From an uncultured Acidobacteriia bacterium (lineage in GTDB: Bacteria > Acidobacteriota > Terriglobia > Bryobacterales > Bryobacteraceae): 64,000 nucleotides of DNA. The stretch is from the NCBI GenBank assembly GCA_903900705.1, contig CAIUOG010000054.1, forward strand, positions 49,267-113,266, read 5' to 3'. The translations under genes were made by a program, and so were the position numbers. Below the pieces are notes generated by a model. It did no database searches. It was not told the origin of the DNA and saw only the letters and a list, made by a program, of their open reading frames with translations. This document shows, piece after piece, positions 43,402 to 51,969 of this stretch. Numbering within the stretch: the first letter of the stretch is position 1; each line of letters opens with the position of its first letter.

Positions 43402-45540
43402 ATGACGTGGAAGAGTTTTGCGTTTTGTGCGGTGTTCTGCGCGGTTTTGTATGCGGATGACCCGGTGGTTCGGGTGCAGGGCTATGTGATGGAGGGGCCG
43501 CGCAATGCGGCGGATTTTCCGAGGTGGATCGAGGATGTGCGGCGGTGGCGGATGGAGTACCGGAAGCGCATCGGGTATGACGGCTCGGAGTATGCGCGGC
43601 CGGAACTGCGGTGGACGCAGAGCAGTTATATGCAGCCGCAAATGATGGTGGAGGACCGGTACTTCTACGATCCGGTGAGCGGCAAATATACGGTCGACAG
43701 GTACCTGGATGACCTGACGAAACGCTATGGCGGAATTGACGCGGTGCTGGTGTGGCATACGTACCCGAATATCGGAATCGACAATCGGAGCCAGTTCGAC
43801 CATTTCCGCGACCTGCCGGGTGGAATCGCGGGGGTGAAGCAGATGGTGGCGGATTTTCACCGGCGGGGCGTGCGGGTGCTGTTTCCGATGATGTTGTGGG
43901 ACCAGGGCACGCGGGATTTCGGCGTGGCGGAAGCGCAGGCGCTGGCGGAGGAACTGGCGGCGGTGGGGGCGGACGGGATCAACGGCGACACGATGCAGGC
44001 GGTGCCGCGCGAGTACCGGGTGGCGTCGGATAAGACGGGGCATCCGCTGGCGTTTGAGCCGGAGCATCTGGGTGTGGACGAGGCGCTGGCCTATAACAAT
44101 CTGAGCTGGGGGCAGGCGGTGGCGGCGGGGAATCCGCCGGGTCCGGGGGCGGTGGCGGTGCAACTGGTTTCGAAATACAAGTGGCTGGAGCCGCGCCATA
44201 TGGGGAATATTTCGGACCGGTGGCAGCGGGATAAGAATATTGATCTGCAGTTTGCGTTCTTCAACGGGATCGGGATGGAGACGTGGGAGAACATCTGGGG
44301 AATCTGGAACGAGATTACGCCGCGGGATGGGGAAGCGATCCGGCGGATAGGGCGGATTGAGCGGAAGTTCACGGAGAATCTGAACAGCGCGGAGTGGACG
44401 CCGCATACGCCGGTGCTGCAGGCCGGGATTTACGCGAGCAAGTGGCCGCTGAGCGGGCGCACGGTGTGGACGCTGGTGAACAAGAACGAGTTCGACGTGA
44501 ACGGGGAACAACTGGAGGCGGAAGGCGGGGGCGCGCGGTATTTCGATCTGTGGCAGGGCGTGGAATTGACGCCGGTGATGCGGGGCGGCAAGGCGGTGCT
44601 GCGTTTTCCGATGGAGGCGAACGGGTTCGGGGCGGTGCTGGAGTTGCGCGCGGGTGCGGCGGCGCCGGAGCTGGACCGGTTTCTGGGGGAGATGAAGGGT
44701 CTGGCGGCGCGGCGGCTGGACAGTTTTTCGGCGGCGCGGCGGGTTTTGCAACAGACGATGACGCCGATCGCGCGGACGAAGCCGGCGGCGAGCGCGCCGG
44801 CGGGGATGGTGAGGATTCCGGGGGCGGAGTTTCCGTTCGTGGTGAGCGGGATTGAGATTGAAGGGGATAACCAGATCGGCGTGGATGTGCAGTATCCGGG
44901 TGAGAGCGTGGCGCGGCGGGATCACCGGATGCGGATTGCGATCCCGACGTTTTACATGGACCGCTATCCGGTGACGAATGCGGAATTTCAGAAGTTTGTG
45001 GAGGGGGCCGGGTATCGGCCGGCGGACGAGCATCATTTCCTGAAGGACTGGAAGAACGGGAGGTATCCGGAGGGTTGGGGAAACCGGCCGGTGACGTGGG
45101 TTTCGCTGGAGGATGCGCGGGCCTATGCGGCGTGGGCGGGAAAGCGGCTGCCGCATGAGTGGGAGTGGCAGTATGCGGGCCAGGGTCTGGATGGGCGGCA
45201 GTATCCATGGGGGAATGAATGGAACGCGGCGGCCGCGCCGAAGCCGGACACGGGACGCGAGATGCGGGGGCCGGATGAGGTGACGGGGCATCCCGGGGGG
45301 AGGAGTCCTTTCGGGGTGGAGGATTTGACGGGGAACGTGTGGCAGTGGACGGACGAATATACGGACGAACATACGCGGGCGGGGATTCTGCGCGGCGGGA
45401 GTTATTATCAGCCGCAGGGTTCGCACTGGTATTTTCCGCAGGGCTACAGGCTGGGGGAGCATGGCAAGCTGCTGATGATGTCGCCGGGGAAGGATCGGGC
45501 GGGGACGGTGGGTTTCCGATGTGTGGTGGACGCGCAATGA
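43402..45540 (+). CDS. exported fusion of a barrel-like domain and a formylglycine-generating enzyme-like domain
   Basis: 712 residues with a signal peptide (K-S-F-A-F-C-A-V-F-C-A-V-L). Residues about 25-430 resemble a glycoside-hydrolase-type TIM barrel (G-V-R-V-L-F-P-M-M-L-W-D-Q-G near 157 and A-D-G-I-N-G-D-T-M near 192), family not recognised. From about residue 470 a SUMF1/FGE fold follows: G-M-V-R-I-P-G, M-D-R-Y-P-V-T-N-A-E-F-Q-K-F, L-P-H-E-W-E-W-Q-Y-A, L-T-G-N-V-W-Q-W-T, L-R-G-G-S-Y and V-G-F-R-C. The paired cysteines that bind copper in true FGE are absent from the R-G-G-S to G-F-R-C segment, so sulfatase activation is unlikely. Confidence 0.72.
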   Translation: MTWKSFAFCAVFCAVLYADDPVVRVQGYVMEGPRNAADFPRWIEDVRRWRMEYRKRIGYDGSEYARPELRWTQSSYMQPQMMVEDRYFYDPVSGKYTVDRYLDDLTKRYGGIDAVLVWHTYPNIGIDNRSQFDHFRDLPGGIAGVKQMVADFHRRGVRVLFPMMLWDQGTRDFGVAEAQALAEELAAVGADGINGDTMQAVPREYRVASDKTGHPLAFEPEHLGVDEALAYNNLSWGQAVAAGNPPGPGAVAVQLVSKYKWLEPRHMGNISDRWQRDKNIDLQFAFFNGIGMETWENIWGIWNEITPRDGEAIRRIGRIERKFTENLNSAEWTPHTPVLQAGIYASKWPLSGRTVWTLVNKNEFDVNGEQLEAEGGGARYFDLWQGVELTPVMRGGKAVLRFPMEANGFGAVLELRAGAAAPELDRFLGEMKGLAARRLDSFSAARRVLQQTMTPIARTKPAASAPAGMVRIPGAEFPFVVSGIEIEGDNQIGVDVQYPGESVARRDHRMRIAIPTFYMDRYPVTNAEFQKFVEGAGYRPADEHHFLKDWKNGRYPEGWGNRPVTWVSLEDARAYAAWAGKRLPHEWEWQYAGQGLDGRQYPWGNEWNAAAAPKPDTGREMRGPDEVTGHPGGRSPFGVEDLTGNVWQWTDEYTDEHTRAGILRGGSYYQPQGSHWYFPQGYRLGEHGKLLMMSPGKDRAGTVGFRCVVDAQ

Positions 45541-45562
45541 GGCTGGCGGCAAAGGAGCGGAC

Positions 45563-46543
45563 ATGTTTGTAGTGACCAGCGTGGGGACGGCGATTGTGTT
45601 TTGTGTGATGACGATGCTGGGCTGGGGTTCGTGGGCCAACACGCAGAAGCTGGCGGGGCGGGACCGCTGGCAGTTTCCGCTTTATTACTGGGATTATGCG
45701 CTGGGGGTGTTTGCGCTGGGGCTGGTCTCGATGATGAGCCTGGGAGGCGCGGGGTCGGTGGAGAACCTGCGGCAGGCCGCGCCGGAGACGGTGGCGAGGG
45801 CGGCGGTGAGCGGGGCGATTTTCAATGCGTCGAACATCCTGCTGGTGGTGGCGATCGATGAGGCGGGTATGTCGGTGGCGTTCCCGGTGGGCGTGGGGCT
45901 GGCGCTGGTGATTGGCACTGTGGCGAGCTATGTTCAGACGCCGAAGGGGAGCGCGCCGCTGCTGTTCGCGGGGGTGACGCTGGTGGTGTTCGCGATGATG
46001 GTCTCGGCGCTGGCTTACCGGAGACTGCCGCGGAAGCAGGGGTCGGGATGGCTGAAGGGGGTGGCGTTTGCGGTGATTGCGGGACTGCTGATGGGGTTGT
46101 TTTATCCGCAGCTGGCGGGGGCAATTTCGCCGTCTTTTCAGGCGAGGCCGATTGAGGCGGGGCTGTTGACGCCTTATACGGCGCTGTTTTTGTTTGGTAT
46201 CGGGCTGCTGGCGAGTAATCTGGTGGTCAATACGCTTTTTATGCGCGCGGGCGGGGTGAGTTATGCGGATTATTTCCGGGGGAGTTTGAGGCTGCACTCG
46301 CTGGGGTTTGCGGGCGGGGTGATCTGGATGCTGGCGCTTTCGGCTAACATTCTGGCTTCGGGCGTGGCGGGTCCGGCGATCTCTTATGCGCTGGGGCAGG
46401 GGGCGACGCTGGTGGCGGCGGTGTGGGGTGTTTTTATCTGGAAGGAATTCCGGGCTGCGCCGCAGGGGACGAACGGGCTGATTGCGGCTATGTTTGCGGG
46501 ATACGCGTGCGGGTTGATTTTGATTGGGATGGCTACGCTTTGA
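45563..46543 (+). CDS. GRP-family sugar/metabolite transporter
   Basis: A 326-residue integral membrane protein with about ten hydrophobic segments. It has the GRP/DMT-type start (A-I-V-F-C-V-M-T-M-L-G-W-G-S-W-A-N) and G-V-G-L-A-L-V-I-G near residue 115. Bacterial GRP members take up glucose or ribose by secondary transport. The ATG at 45563 has GGAG six bases upstream and lies 22 bases after the barrel/FGE-like gene, so the two are likely one operon. That suggests a sugar released by the exported protein is the cargo. Confidence 0.82.
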   Translation: MFVVTSVGTAIVFCVMTMLGWGSWANTQKLAGRDRWQFPLYYWDYALGVFALGLVSMMSLGGAGSVENLRQAAPETVARAAVSGAIFNASNILLVVAIDEAGMSVAFPVGVGLALVIGTVASYVQTPKGSAPLLFAGVTLVVFAMMVSALAYRRLPRKQGSGWLKGVAFAVIAGLLMGLFYPQLAGAISPSFQARPIEAGLLTPYTALFLFGIGLLASNLVVNTLFMRAGGVSYADYFRGSLRLHSLGFAGGVIWMLALSANILASGVAGPAISYALGQGATLVAAVWGVFIWKEFRAAPQGTNGLIAAMFAGYACGLILIGMATL

Positions 46544-46624
46544 GGGGTTGGCCGCCGGCCGGCCGTTCGGTGGCCTTATCGCGGTCGAAATACAGGCTGG
46601 CGCCGGGTATCTGATGAGGTTGGC

Positions 46625-47029
46625 TTACCGCTGGTAATTCTGAAGCTTATGCAGGTAGAAGCCGAGAGGGAGAAACACGGCAACCAGAGTTACCGGCAGG
46701 AACAGCGTGCCAGGAGTTGACGAGCGCCCGGACGCGGTATTTACGAGGATCCATTCGATATAGACAAAGATCAGGACGATCACCAGCTTGAGCGTGATCG
46801 CCAGACTTTGCAGGAGACGCCGGACCTCCGGCGCGTCCCGATCAATGGATATCGGCAGGTTGATGAGGCTCTGGTAGCGGGACGCGAGTGTCATCAGGAC
46901 GTAGATGCCGAGGGCGACGATTGGAAGTTGCAGGAGGCCGGTTCGCTGCGCGGCCAGGCCGATGATTGCGGCCAGAGCCGCGAAGGCGACCATTTCCATG
47001 ATCCAATCGGACGCTGATCTTCGGGGCAT
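46625..47029 (-). CDS. small integral membrane protein, unknown function
   Basis: 134 residues with four likely membrane segments: about residues 13-27, 34-50, 78-95 and 108-125. A soluble loop between the second and third pairs contains N-L-P-I-S-I-D-R-D. The hydrophobic pattern is clear, but no family motif was recognised. The ATG is close to the window of convergent genes; its stop is 81 bases from the transporter stop. It may act alone. Confidence 0.7.
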   Translation of the reverse strand: MPRRSASDWIMEMVAFAALAAIIGLAAQRTGLLQLPIVALGIYVLMTLASRYQSLINLPISIDRDAPEVRRLLQSLAITLKLVIVLIFVYIEWILVNTASGRSSTPGTLFLPVTLVAVFLPLGFYLHKLQNYQR

Positions 47030-47122
47030 TTGTTATGAGTTTGTCATTTCCGGCGCGCGAATGGAAACCATGACCGGGCGGAGCGGGATGCGGGCTCCAC
47101 CCGGACTGGTTTGCGCGAGGGG

Positions 47123-49111
47123 TTACATTTTGGCTGCGCCGGTTTGTTTGATGATGTCGGCGATGGCTTTCATGCGATCCGAATCGGGGCCGTTTTTGAC
47201 GGTGGCGGCGTCCTTTTCGAGTTTGGTTCCGATGGCTTTGAGGTCGGCCAGTTCCTTTTTGCCGTTGGGCGCGGCTTCCACTTTGGCGATGGCGGCGGCG
47301 AGGGCGTCGATGCGGGCGGGCGGGAGTGAAGTGCCGCGTTTGAGCTGGTCGATGTAGGCCCTGGCGACGACGAAATTGGCGGGCCAGACGATTTTCGGCT
47401 GGTTCTGCACGTTGAGGGTGTCGAAGTGCACCTGGTTGGAGGCGTCGATTTCGTTCTGGGTGAGGAACTTATTGGGAACGAGCTTGAAGACGTCAAGACC
47501 GCGGGCGATTTCGGAGCCGTAGATGTAGCCGTTGTACCAGTAGGTGGACCACTGGCCGCCCATGGCGCGTTTGGCGGGGTCGACGGGGCCGCGATCGAAG
47601 TAGCCGACTTCGAAGGGGTGGGAGACGTCTGTGAAATCGACCATGGAAATGCCGCCCTGATACCAGGACTGGACGAGGATGTCGCGGCCGGGGATGGGGA
47701 CGAGAGAGCCGTTGTGCGCGACGCAGTTTTCGAAATCGGTCTGCGGCGCGGGCATTTTGTAGTAGGAGGAGAGGGTGAGTTTGCGGTCTTTGAGGGAGAA
47801 GATGGCGTCCGCGCCCCAGTTCATGGGATCGGTGACGCGGCAGCGGGGCTGGCCGCCTCCGCCCCATTCGTCAGTGAAGAGGACTTTGGTGCCGGCGTTG
47901 TTGAAGTTGGCGGAGTGCCAATAGGCGTAGTTGGGATCGCTGACGGCGAAGATGCGGACGGGGTTGACGGGATTGGAGATATCGAGAAGGATGCCGTTGC
48001 CGGAGCAGGCGCCGGCGGCGAGGCCGGCGGAGGCAAAGATGGTGATGTCGTGGCACTGGTTGGTGACCGAGGTGGTCTGGGTGTTATCGCCGTGGTTGCC
48101 GCCCTTCCAGAGGCCGTCGATTGCGCCGGACTGGACGTCGGTGAAGATGCGGGGGCTGGAGACGATTTTGGCGAGTTCCGGATGGGCGAGCGGGACCTTG
48201 ATGATGTCGATGCGGAAGAGGGCGGTTTCGGGGTTCTTATCGGGGTCGCCGCCGACGCAGCCGGGGAGTTCCTCGGCCTGACGGACGGGGCCGGTGCCGG
48301 AGATGTAGATGTAGACGTTTTCCTTGTCGTCGGGCGGGACGAGGAGGGAGTGGGTGTGGGAACCGCGGCAACTCTGGACGGCGGCAACCTGTTTCGGGTT
48401 GGAGAGGTCTGAGATGTCAAAGATACGGACGCCGCGGAAGCGGTCCGGGCTGGGCGGTGTGGGCGGGCGCTGAGGGCGGGCGGCGGGAGCGCCGGGCGCG
48501 GCAGGGGCGGGCGGCGGCGGGGGCGGGGGCGGAACGTAGCCGGGAGGCGGGGGCACGCCCTGGGCGCCGCAGTCGATGCGTCCGTTCATGGCTTCGGCGG
48601 ACATGAAGAGGAGATGGCCGTAGACGGAGACGTCGCCCTGGCCGCCGGGGCAGATGAGGGAGGCGCGGAGTTTGGCCTGCCGGGGGTTATCGACGTCGTA
48701 GAAGTTGACGCCGTTGTAGTTGCCGACGAAGACGTGGTTGCCGCTGAAGGCGAGGTCGGAATTGGTGGAGCCGTAGGGGGAGGGTCCGGGGCCGCCGCGA
48801 CCGCCGGCTTCGGCAGCGGGGGGCGGGGTGGGTGTTTCGCCGGGGGCGAAGCCGGGGGGCTTGGGCAGGGAGGTGAGACGCTCCAGGCCGGAAGCGGCTT
48901 CGCCGGCGTCGTAGAGGCCGCCTTTGAGGCCGACGCGGGGGTCGTCTGAGCCGGACCGCGCGTTCATGGGAACGGTGGAGGGCGGCGGGGTCGGGATCTT
49001 TTCGGGGGCCGGGGGCTGCGCGGGGGCAGGTGCGGGGGCCGGGGTCTGGCCGGCGCAGAGCAGGGCCAGGGACAGGGTTGCGGCTGCCCGCCAGGTGTTT
49101 TTATAAATCAC
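47123..49111 (-). CDS. exported LVIVD-repeat propeller protein
   Basis: 662 residues. The signal peptide (T-W-R-A-A-A-T-L-S-L-A-L-L-C-A-G) is followed by a Pro/Ala-rich linker and a beta-propeller with LVIVD-type repeats such as F-V-G-N-Y-N-G-V-N-F-Y-D-V, R-I-F-D-I-S-D-L-S-N-P and I-L-L-D-I-S-N-P-V-N-P. A polyproline run lies near residue 200. A C-terminal helical part (about 590-660) follows. The GTG start overlaps the DUF305 stop (GTGA) and has GGAG upstream. The function is unknown. Confidence 0.85.
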   Translation of the reverse strand: MIYKNTWRAAATLSLALLCAGQTPAPAPAPAQPPAPEKIPTPPPSTVPMNARSGSDDPRVGLKGGLYDAGEAASGLERLTSLPKPPGFAPGETPTPPPAAEAGGRGGPGPSPYGSTNSDLAFSGNHVFVGNYNGVNFYDVDNPRQAKLRASLICPGGQGDVSVYGHLLFMSAEAMNGRIDCGAQGVPPPPGYVPPPPPPPPAPAAPGAPAARPQRPPTPPSPDRFRGVRIFDISDLSNPKQVAAVQSCRGSHTHSLLVPPDDKENVYIYISGTGPVRQAEELPGCVGGDPDKNPETALFRIDIIKVPLAHPELAKIVSSPRIFTDVQSGAIDGLWKGGNHGDNTQTTSVTNQCHDITIFASAGLAAGACSGNGILLDISNPVNPVRIFAVSDPNYAYWHSANFNNAGTKVLFTDEWGGGGQPRCRVTDPMNWGADAIFSLKDRKLTLSSYYKMPAPQTDFENCVAHNGSLVPIPGRDILVQSWYQGGISMVDFTDVSHPFEVGYFDRGPVDPAKRAMGGQWSTYWYNGYIYGSEIARGLDVFKLVPNKFLTQNEIDASNQVHFDTLNVQNQPKIVWPANFVVARAYIDQLKRGTSLPPARIDALAAAIAKVEAAPNGKKELADLKAIGTKLEKDAATVKNGPDSDRMKAIADIIKQTGAAKM

Positions 49112-49752
49112 TTTTTCTCCTTCAGAAGACCCTTCATGATGTTGATTTCGGCGGTTTGGGTGTTGTCGACATCCGTCGCGAAATCGAAGAGCACGGCGTC
49201 CTGGCCAGCTCCTGGCGTTGCGATGAGATCCTGCACCATCGTGAGGGCTCCGGTGTGGTGCTGGATCATGCCAGTTAAAAAGAGTTGATCGAAAGCGGGG
49301 CCGGCGGCCTGGCCGAGGGCGTGCATTTGTGCGGGCGTGAGCATGCCGGGCATGAGCATGGGCATGGAAGCGCCGTCCATGGCGGGGGCGATGGGGAAGC
49401 CGCGGTCGGTGAGCCACTGTTTCATGAACTTCATTTCGTCGGTCTGGGAAATGCTGATGCGTTTGCCCAGTGCCTGGAGGGATTTGGTGCGGGTGCGGGT
49501 GCGGAGGAGTTCCGTCATTTCGACGGCCTGGGAGTGGTGCATGATCATGCCCTGCATGAAGCTGACGTCAGCGGGCGAAGGCGGGCGGGCGGGGATGATG
49601 GCGGCGGAGGCGGAGAGGGCTTTGCTGTTCTGGCCGGGTGCGCCGGGCTGAATGATGGGAGGGTTGGTGGAGGCGGAGGGTCCCTGGCCGGGTGCGGGCG
49701 CGGTGGCCAGGAGGATGAGGACACCGGGGATAGCGCAGACGCGAAATGCCAT
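49108..49752 (-). CDS. exported DUF305 protein
   Basis: 214 residues with a signal peptide (I-P-G-V-L-I-L-L-A-T-A) and a DUF305 four-helix domain. The His pairs are M-I-M-H-H-S-Q-A near residue 70 and G-M-I-Q-H-H-T-G-A near 163, with Met-rich stretches (M-P-M-L-M-P-G-M) between them. DUF305 proteins have ferritin-like folds and their His/Met sets suggest copper or other metal binding. It is coupled to the LVIVD gene by a GTGA overlap, so they probably work together in the envelope. The ATG at 49752 is chosen over a TTG two codons earlier. Confidence 0.87.
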   Translation of the reverse strand: MAFRVCAIPGVLILLATAPAPGQGPSASTNPPIIQPGAPGQNSKALSASAAIIPARPPSPADVSFMQGMIMHHSQAVEMTELLRTRTRTKSLQALGKRISISQTDEMKFMKQWLTDRGFPIAPAMDGASMPMLMPGMLTPAQMHALGQAAGPAFDQLFLTGMIQHHTGALTMVQDLIATPGAGQDAVLFDFATDVDNTQTAEINIMKGLLKEKK

Positions 49753-49843
49753 GAGCAACTATACAACCCCGGGTTTTATGGGGTCAAATCCGGCATGAAA
49801 CCGCGGCGGCTGTTGGTGTGGACGGGGAGTGTTATGTTGATTC

Positions 49844-51064
49844 GTGGTGAAAAGAGGAAAACGGATCCGGCTGTTATTCGCCGCCCTGATGGTGTTGGGA
49901 ATTGTGCTGCGCCTGGCGCATCTGGGGGATGTTTCGATCCGGACGAAGGATGAGCAGACGTATGCGCGGTACGCGGCGCGGATCGCACAGGAGGGACCGG
50001 GCGCCAGTCCGGCTGTGTTTGCGGGGGTGGTGGCGGATCCGGAGGGGCAGAGTTTGCCGGCGCCGGTGCGGGTGGCGCATACATTCCTGCTGGCCGGAAT
50101 GATGCGACTGATTGACGACGCGTCCGGGTATGGCGCCGGGGTTGCGTTGTCGTGGATCGCAAGCGTGTTGTCGATGGTGCTGCTGGCCTGGATGGGGCGG
50201 CGTTTTTTCGGACCGCGGGTGGCGTTGACGGCGGTGTTTTTTCTGGCGGTTTCGATGGAGGAACTGACGCTTTCGCGGCGGGCGTGGCAGGATGCGTCAC
50301 TGGGCTTGTTTTGCCTGCTGGGAATGTATTTCGCGATGGAGATACTGCGTTCGCCCCGGAGGATCGCGCCGTATGCGGGGTTCCACCTGACGTTTCTGTG
50401 GTGCACGCTGACGAAGCAGACGGGGTTGCTGGTGTATGTGGTGGCGTGCGCGGTGGTGTGCGGCTACCTGATTCTGCGTGACCGGGACTGGAAGCGGGCG
50501 GGCGGTGTTGTGCTGGCTGCCTCGGTTGTGTTGGTGGCCGCCTGGGAGTTGCTGGCGATGGCGGCGGGAGGACCGGCGGAGGCGTGGCTGGCGCTGCGGC
50601 GGTCCGTGGTGTTCGGACCGGCATCGGAGGCGTACACGCTGGCGTGTTGCGAAGGGCCGTGGTGGCAGGTGACCTGGGCGCTGTTTCTGGGCAATCCGGT
50701 GGTGGTGGTGATGGCGGTGGCGGGAATTGTGCCGGCGGCCATGCGGTTCCGGCGCCGGGCGGCGGCGGTGCTGGCGGGGGCGGAACTGTTGGCGATGACC
50801 GGATTTATCAGCCATAACCATCATTTGCAGAATCTGCGGTTCACCGCGCCGGTGCACGGGGTTCTTTGCCTGCTGGCGGCCGGCGGGATTTGGTGGCTGG
50901 TGAGAATGGCGGGGCCGCGGTATCGGCGGACACTTTCCGGCCTGGCGGTAATCGTGATTCTGGCTTCCGGGTGGCGGGAATACCGTAATTTCGAGAAGGT
51001 TGCGGTCGAGGGCGCAAACCTGGATCTGGGAGTGATTCAGATCCGGCAGATTCTGGAGAAGTGA
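49844..51064 (+). CDS. membrane glycosyltransferase, GT39/ArnT-like
   Basis: 406 residues with about nine to ten hydrophobic segments. The first periplasmic loop carries acidic residues (R-T-K-D-E-Q-T-Y near residue 34) expected for the catalytic Asp/Glu of polyprenyl-linked sugar transferases (GT-C fold). The C-terminus V-I-Q-I-R-Q-I-L-E-K is soluble. It would move a sugar from a polyprenyl phosphate to lipid or protein on the outer face. Start is GTG at 49844 or the next codon. Divergent from the DUF305 gene; no donor-synthesis gene adjoins it. Confidence 0.75.
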   Translation: MVKRGKRIRLLFAALMVLGIVLRLAHLGDVSIRTKDEQTYARYAARIAQEGPGASPAVFAGVVADPEGQSLPAPVRVAHTFLLAGMMRLIDDASGYGAGVALSWIASVLSMVLLAWMGRRFFGPRVALTAVFFLAVSMEELTLSRRAWQDASLGLFCLLGMYFAMEILRSPRRIAPYAGFHLTFLWCTLTKQTGLLVYVVACAVVCGYLILRDRDWKRAGGVVLAASVVLVAAWELLAMAAGGPAEAWLALRRSVVFGPASEAYTLACCEGPWWQVTWALFLGNPVVVVMAVAGIVPAAMRFRRRAAAVLAGAELLAMTGFISHNHHLQNLRFTAPVHGVLCLLAAGGIWWLVRMAGPRYRRTLSGLAVIVILASGWREYRNFEKVAVEGANLDLGVIQIRQILEK

Positions 51065-51070
51065 CAACCG

Positions 51071-51892
51071 CTACGGAAGCAGTTCTTCGATGGACTCGCA
51101 GGTGAGAATGCGGAGCGAAACCTGCTCCAACTGCGACGGCGTAAGCGCAGTGAGACGGGCGGCGTTGAGGGGGTCAAGAGGGCCGAAGCGGGCCTCCACC
51201 TGACGAAGTACCAGCTTGCGCTCCCCTTCGTGCAGGCCTTCTTCCCTGCCCTGTGACAGGCCTTTGCGGAACTCGCGACCGAGGACTTCGTTTTCGAGAA
51301 TGTCGATGTGTAATGGCATGCGTTTTGTCTCCTCTTCCACAACTCCGGCAAGACGCCGCAGACCGGCCAGCGTCATGAGCGCGGTGAGCGCCTTTTCACG
51401 GTCGACCGGCGTGCACTTCCCGATGCGATTCAGCACATCGCGGACGGCGGAACGCTGATTGCGCAGACGTCCGAGCACCGCAAGTATATTGTCACCCAGA
51501 TCAGGGCTTTCGAGCAAAGCGTCGCCATCGAGGTCTTTGGCATCGACGAGACGGAAGCGGAAGTTGAGGTGCGGGGTTTCGATGCGGTCGGTCATCCGCA
51601 TGGGGTCGAAACCAACGTAAAGCAAGACCTGATCGGGAATCAGTTTATAGCCGAGCTGGATGGTGAGGTTGTATTCCAGCATCCGAAGAGGCGCGTTTGG
51701 TTCGTTCTTCGTCATCAGTTCGAGATGGAAGAGTCCGCCGGAGTAGCGCTCGCCGACGAGGTCGGGACGAAGGGCTTTGACCTGGGCCATGTCGACGTTC
51801 AGCCACCGCGTTACCGGAGAGCCGCTGAGAAGAGTCATGGTGCGGACGGCCCCCTGCAGAATCTCCTTCAGGACGACATCATTGTGCTGCAT
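51071..51892 (-). CDS. Rpn-family PD-(D/E)XK protein with DUF4351-like tail
   Basis: 273 residues. The N-terminal half matches the Rpn/PD-(D/E)XK nuclease-like group: R-P-D-L-V-G-E near residue 42 and L-F-H-L-E-L-M-T-K near 54, the D...ExK-type metal site, here E-L-M. The C-terminus (V-E-A-R-F-G-P-L-D onward, S-I-E-E-L-L-P at the end) matches DUF4351. Such genes are spread widely as recombination-promoting or regulatory nucleases. It is convergent with the glycosyltransferase, six bases apart, and stands alone with no transposon ends. Confidence 0.78.
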   Translation of the reverse strand: MQHNDVVLKEILQGAVRTMTLLSGSPVTRWLNVDMAQVKALRPDLVGERYSGGLFHLELMTKNEPNAPLRMLEYNLTIQLGYKLIPDQVLLYVGFDPMRMTDRIETPHLNFRFRLVDAKDLDGDALLESPDLGDNILAVLGRLRNQRSAVRDVLNRIGKCTPVDREKALTALMTLAGLRRLAGVVEEETKRMPLHIDILENEVLGREFRKGLSQGREEGLHEGERKLVLRQVEARFGPLDPLNAARLTALTPSQLEQVSLRILTCESIEELLP

Positions 51893-51969
51893 CGAAGAGG
51901 TAGTGGTGACGGGCGGGAAAAATTCTCACGATTTCTAAGCAGCCCCGCGGACTGATAGAATTCTGCGTG

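Noticed and set aside
43102..45642. 846-codon open frame on the minus strand
   Set aside because: It is antisense to the signal-peptide-bearing barrel/FGE-like gene and is Arg/Pro/His-rich, as expected for the shadow of a very G+C-rich gene.
44369..46297. 642-codon open frame on the minus strand
   Set aside because: Composition is Pro/Ala/Arg-rich without domain pattern; it covers two real + strand genes.
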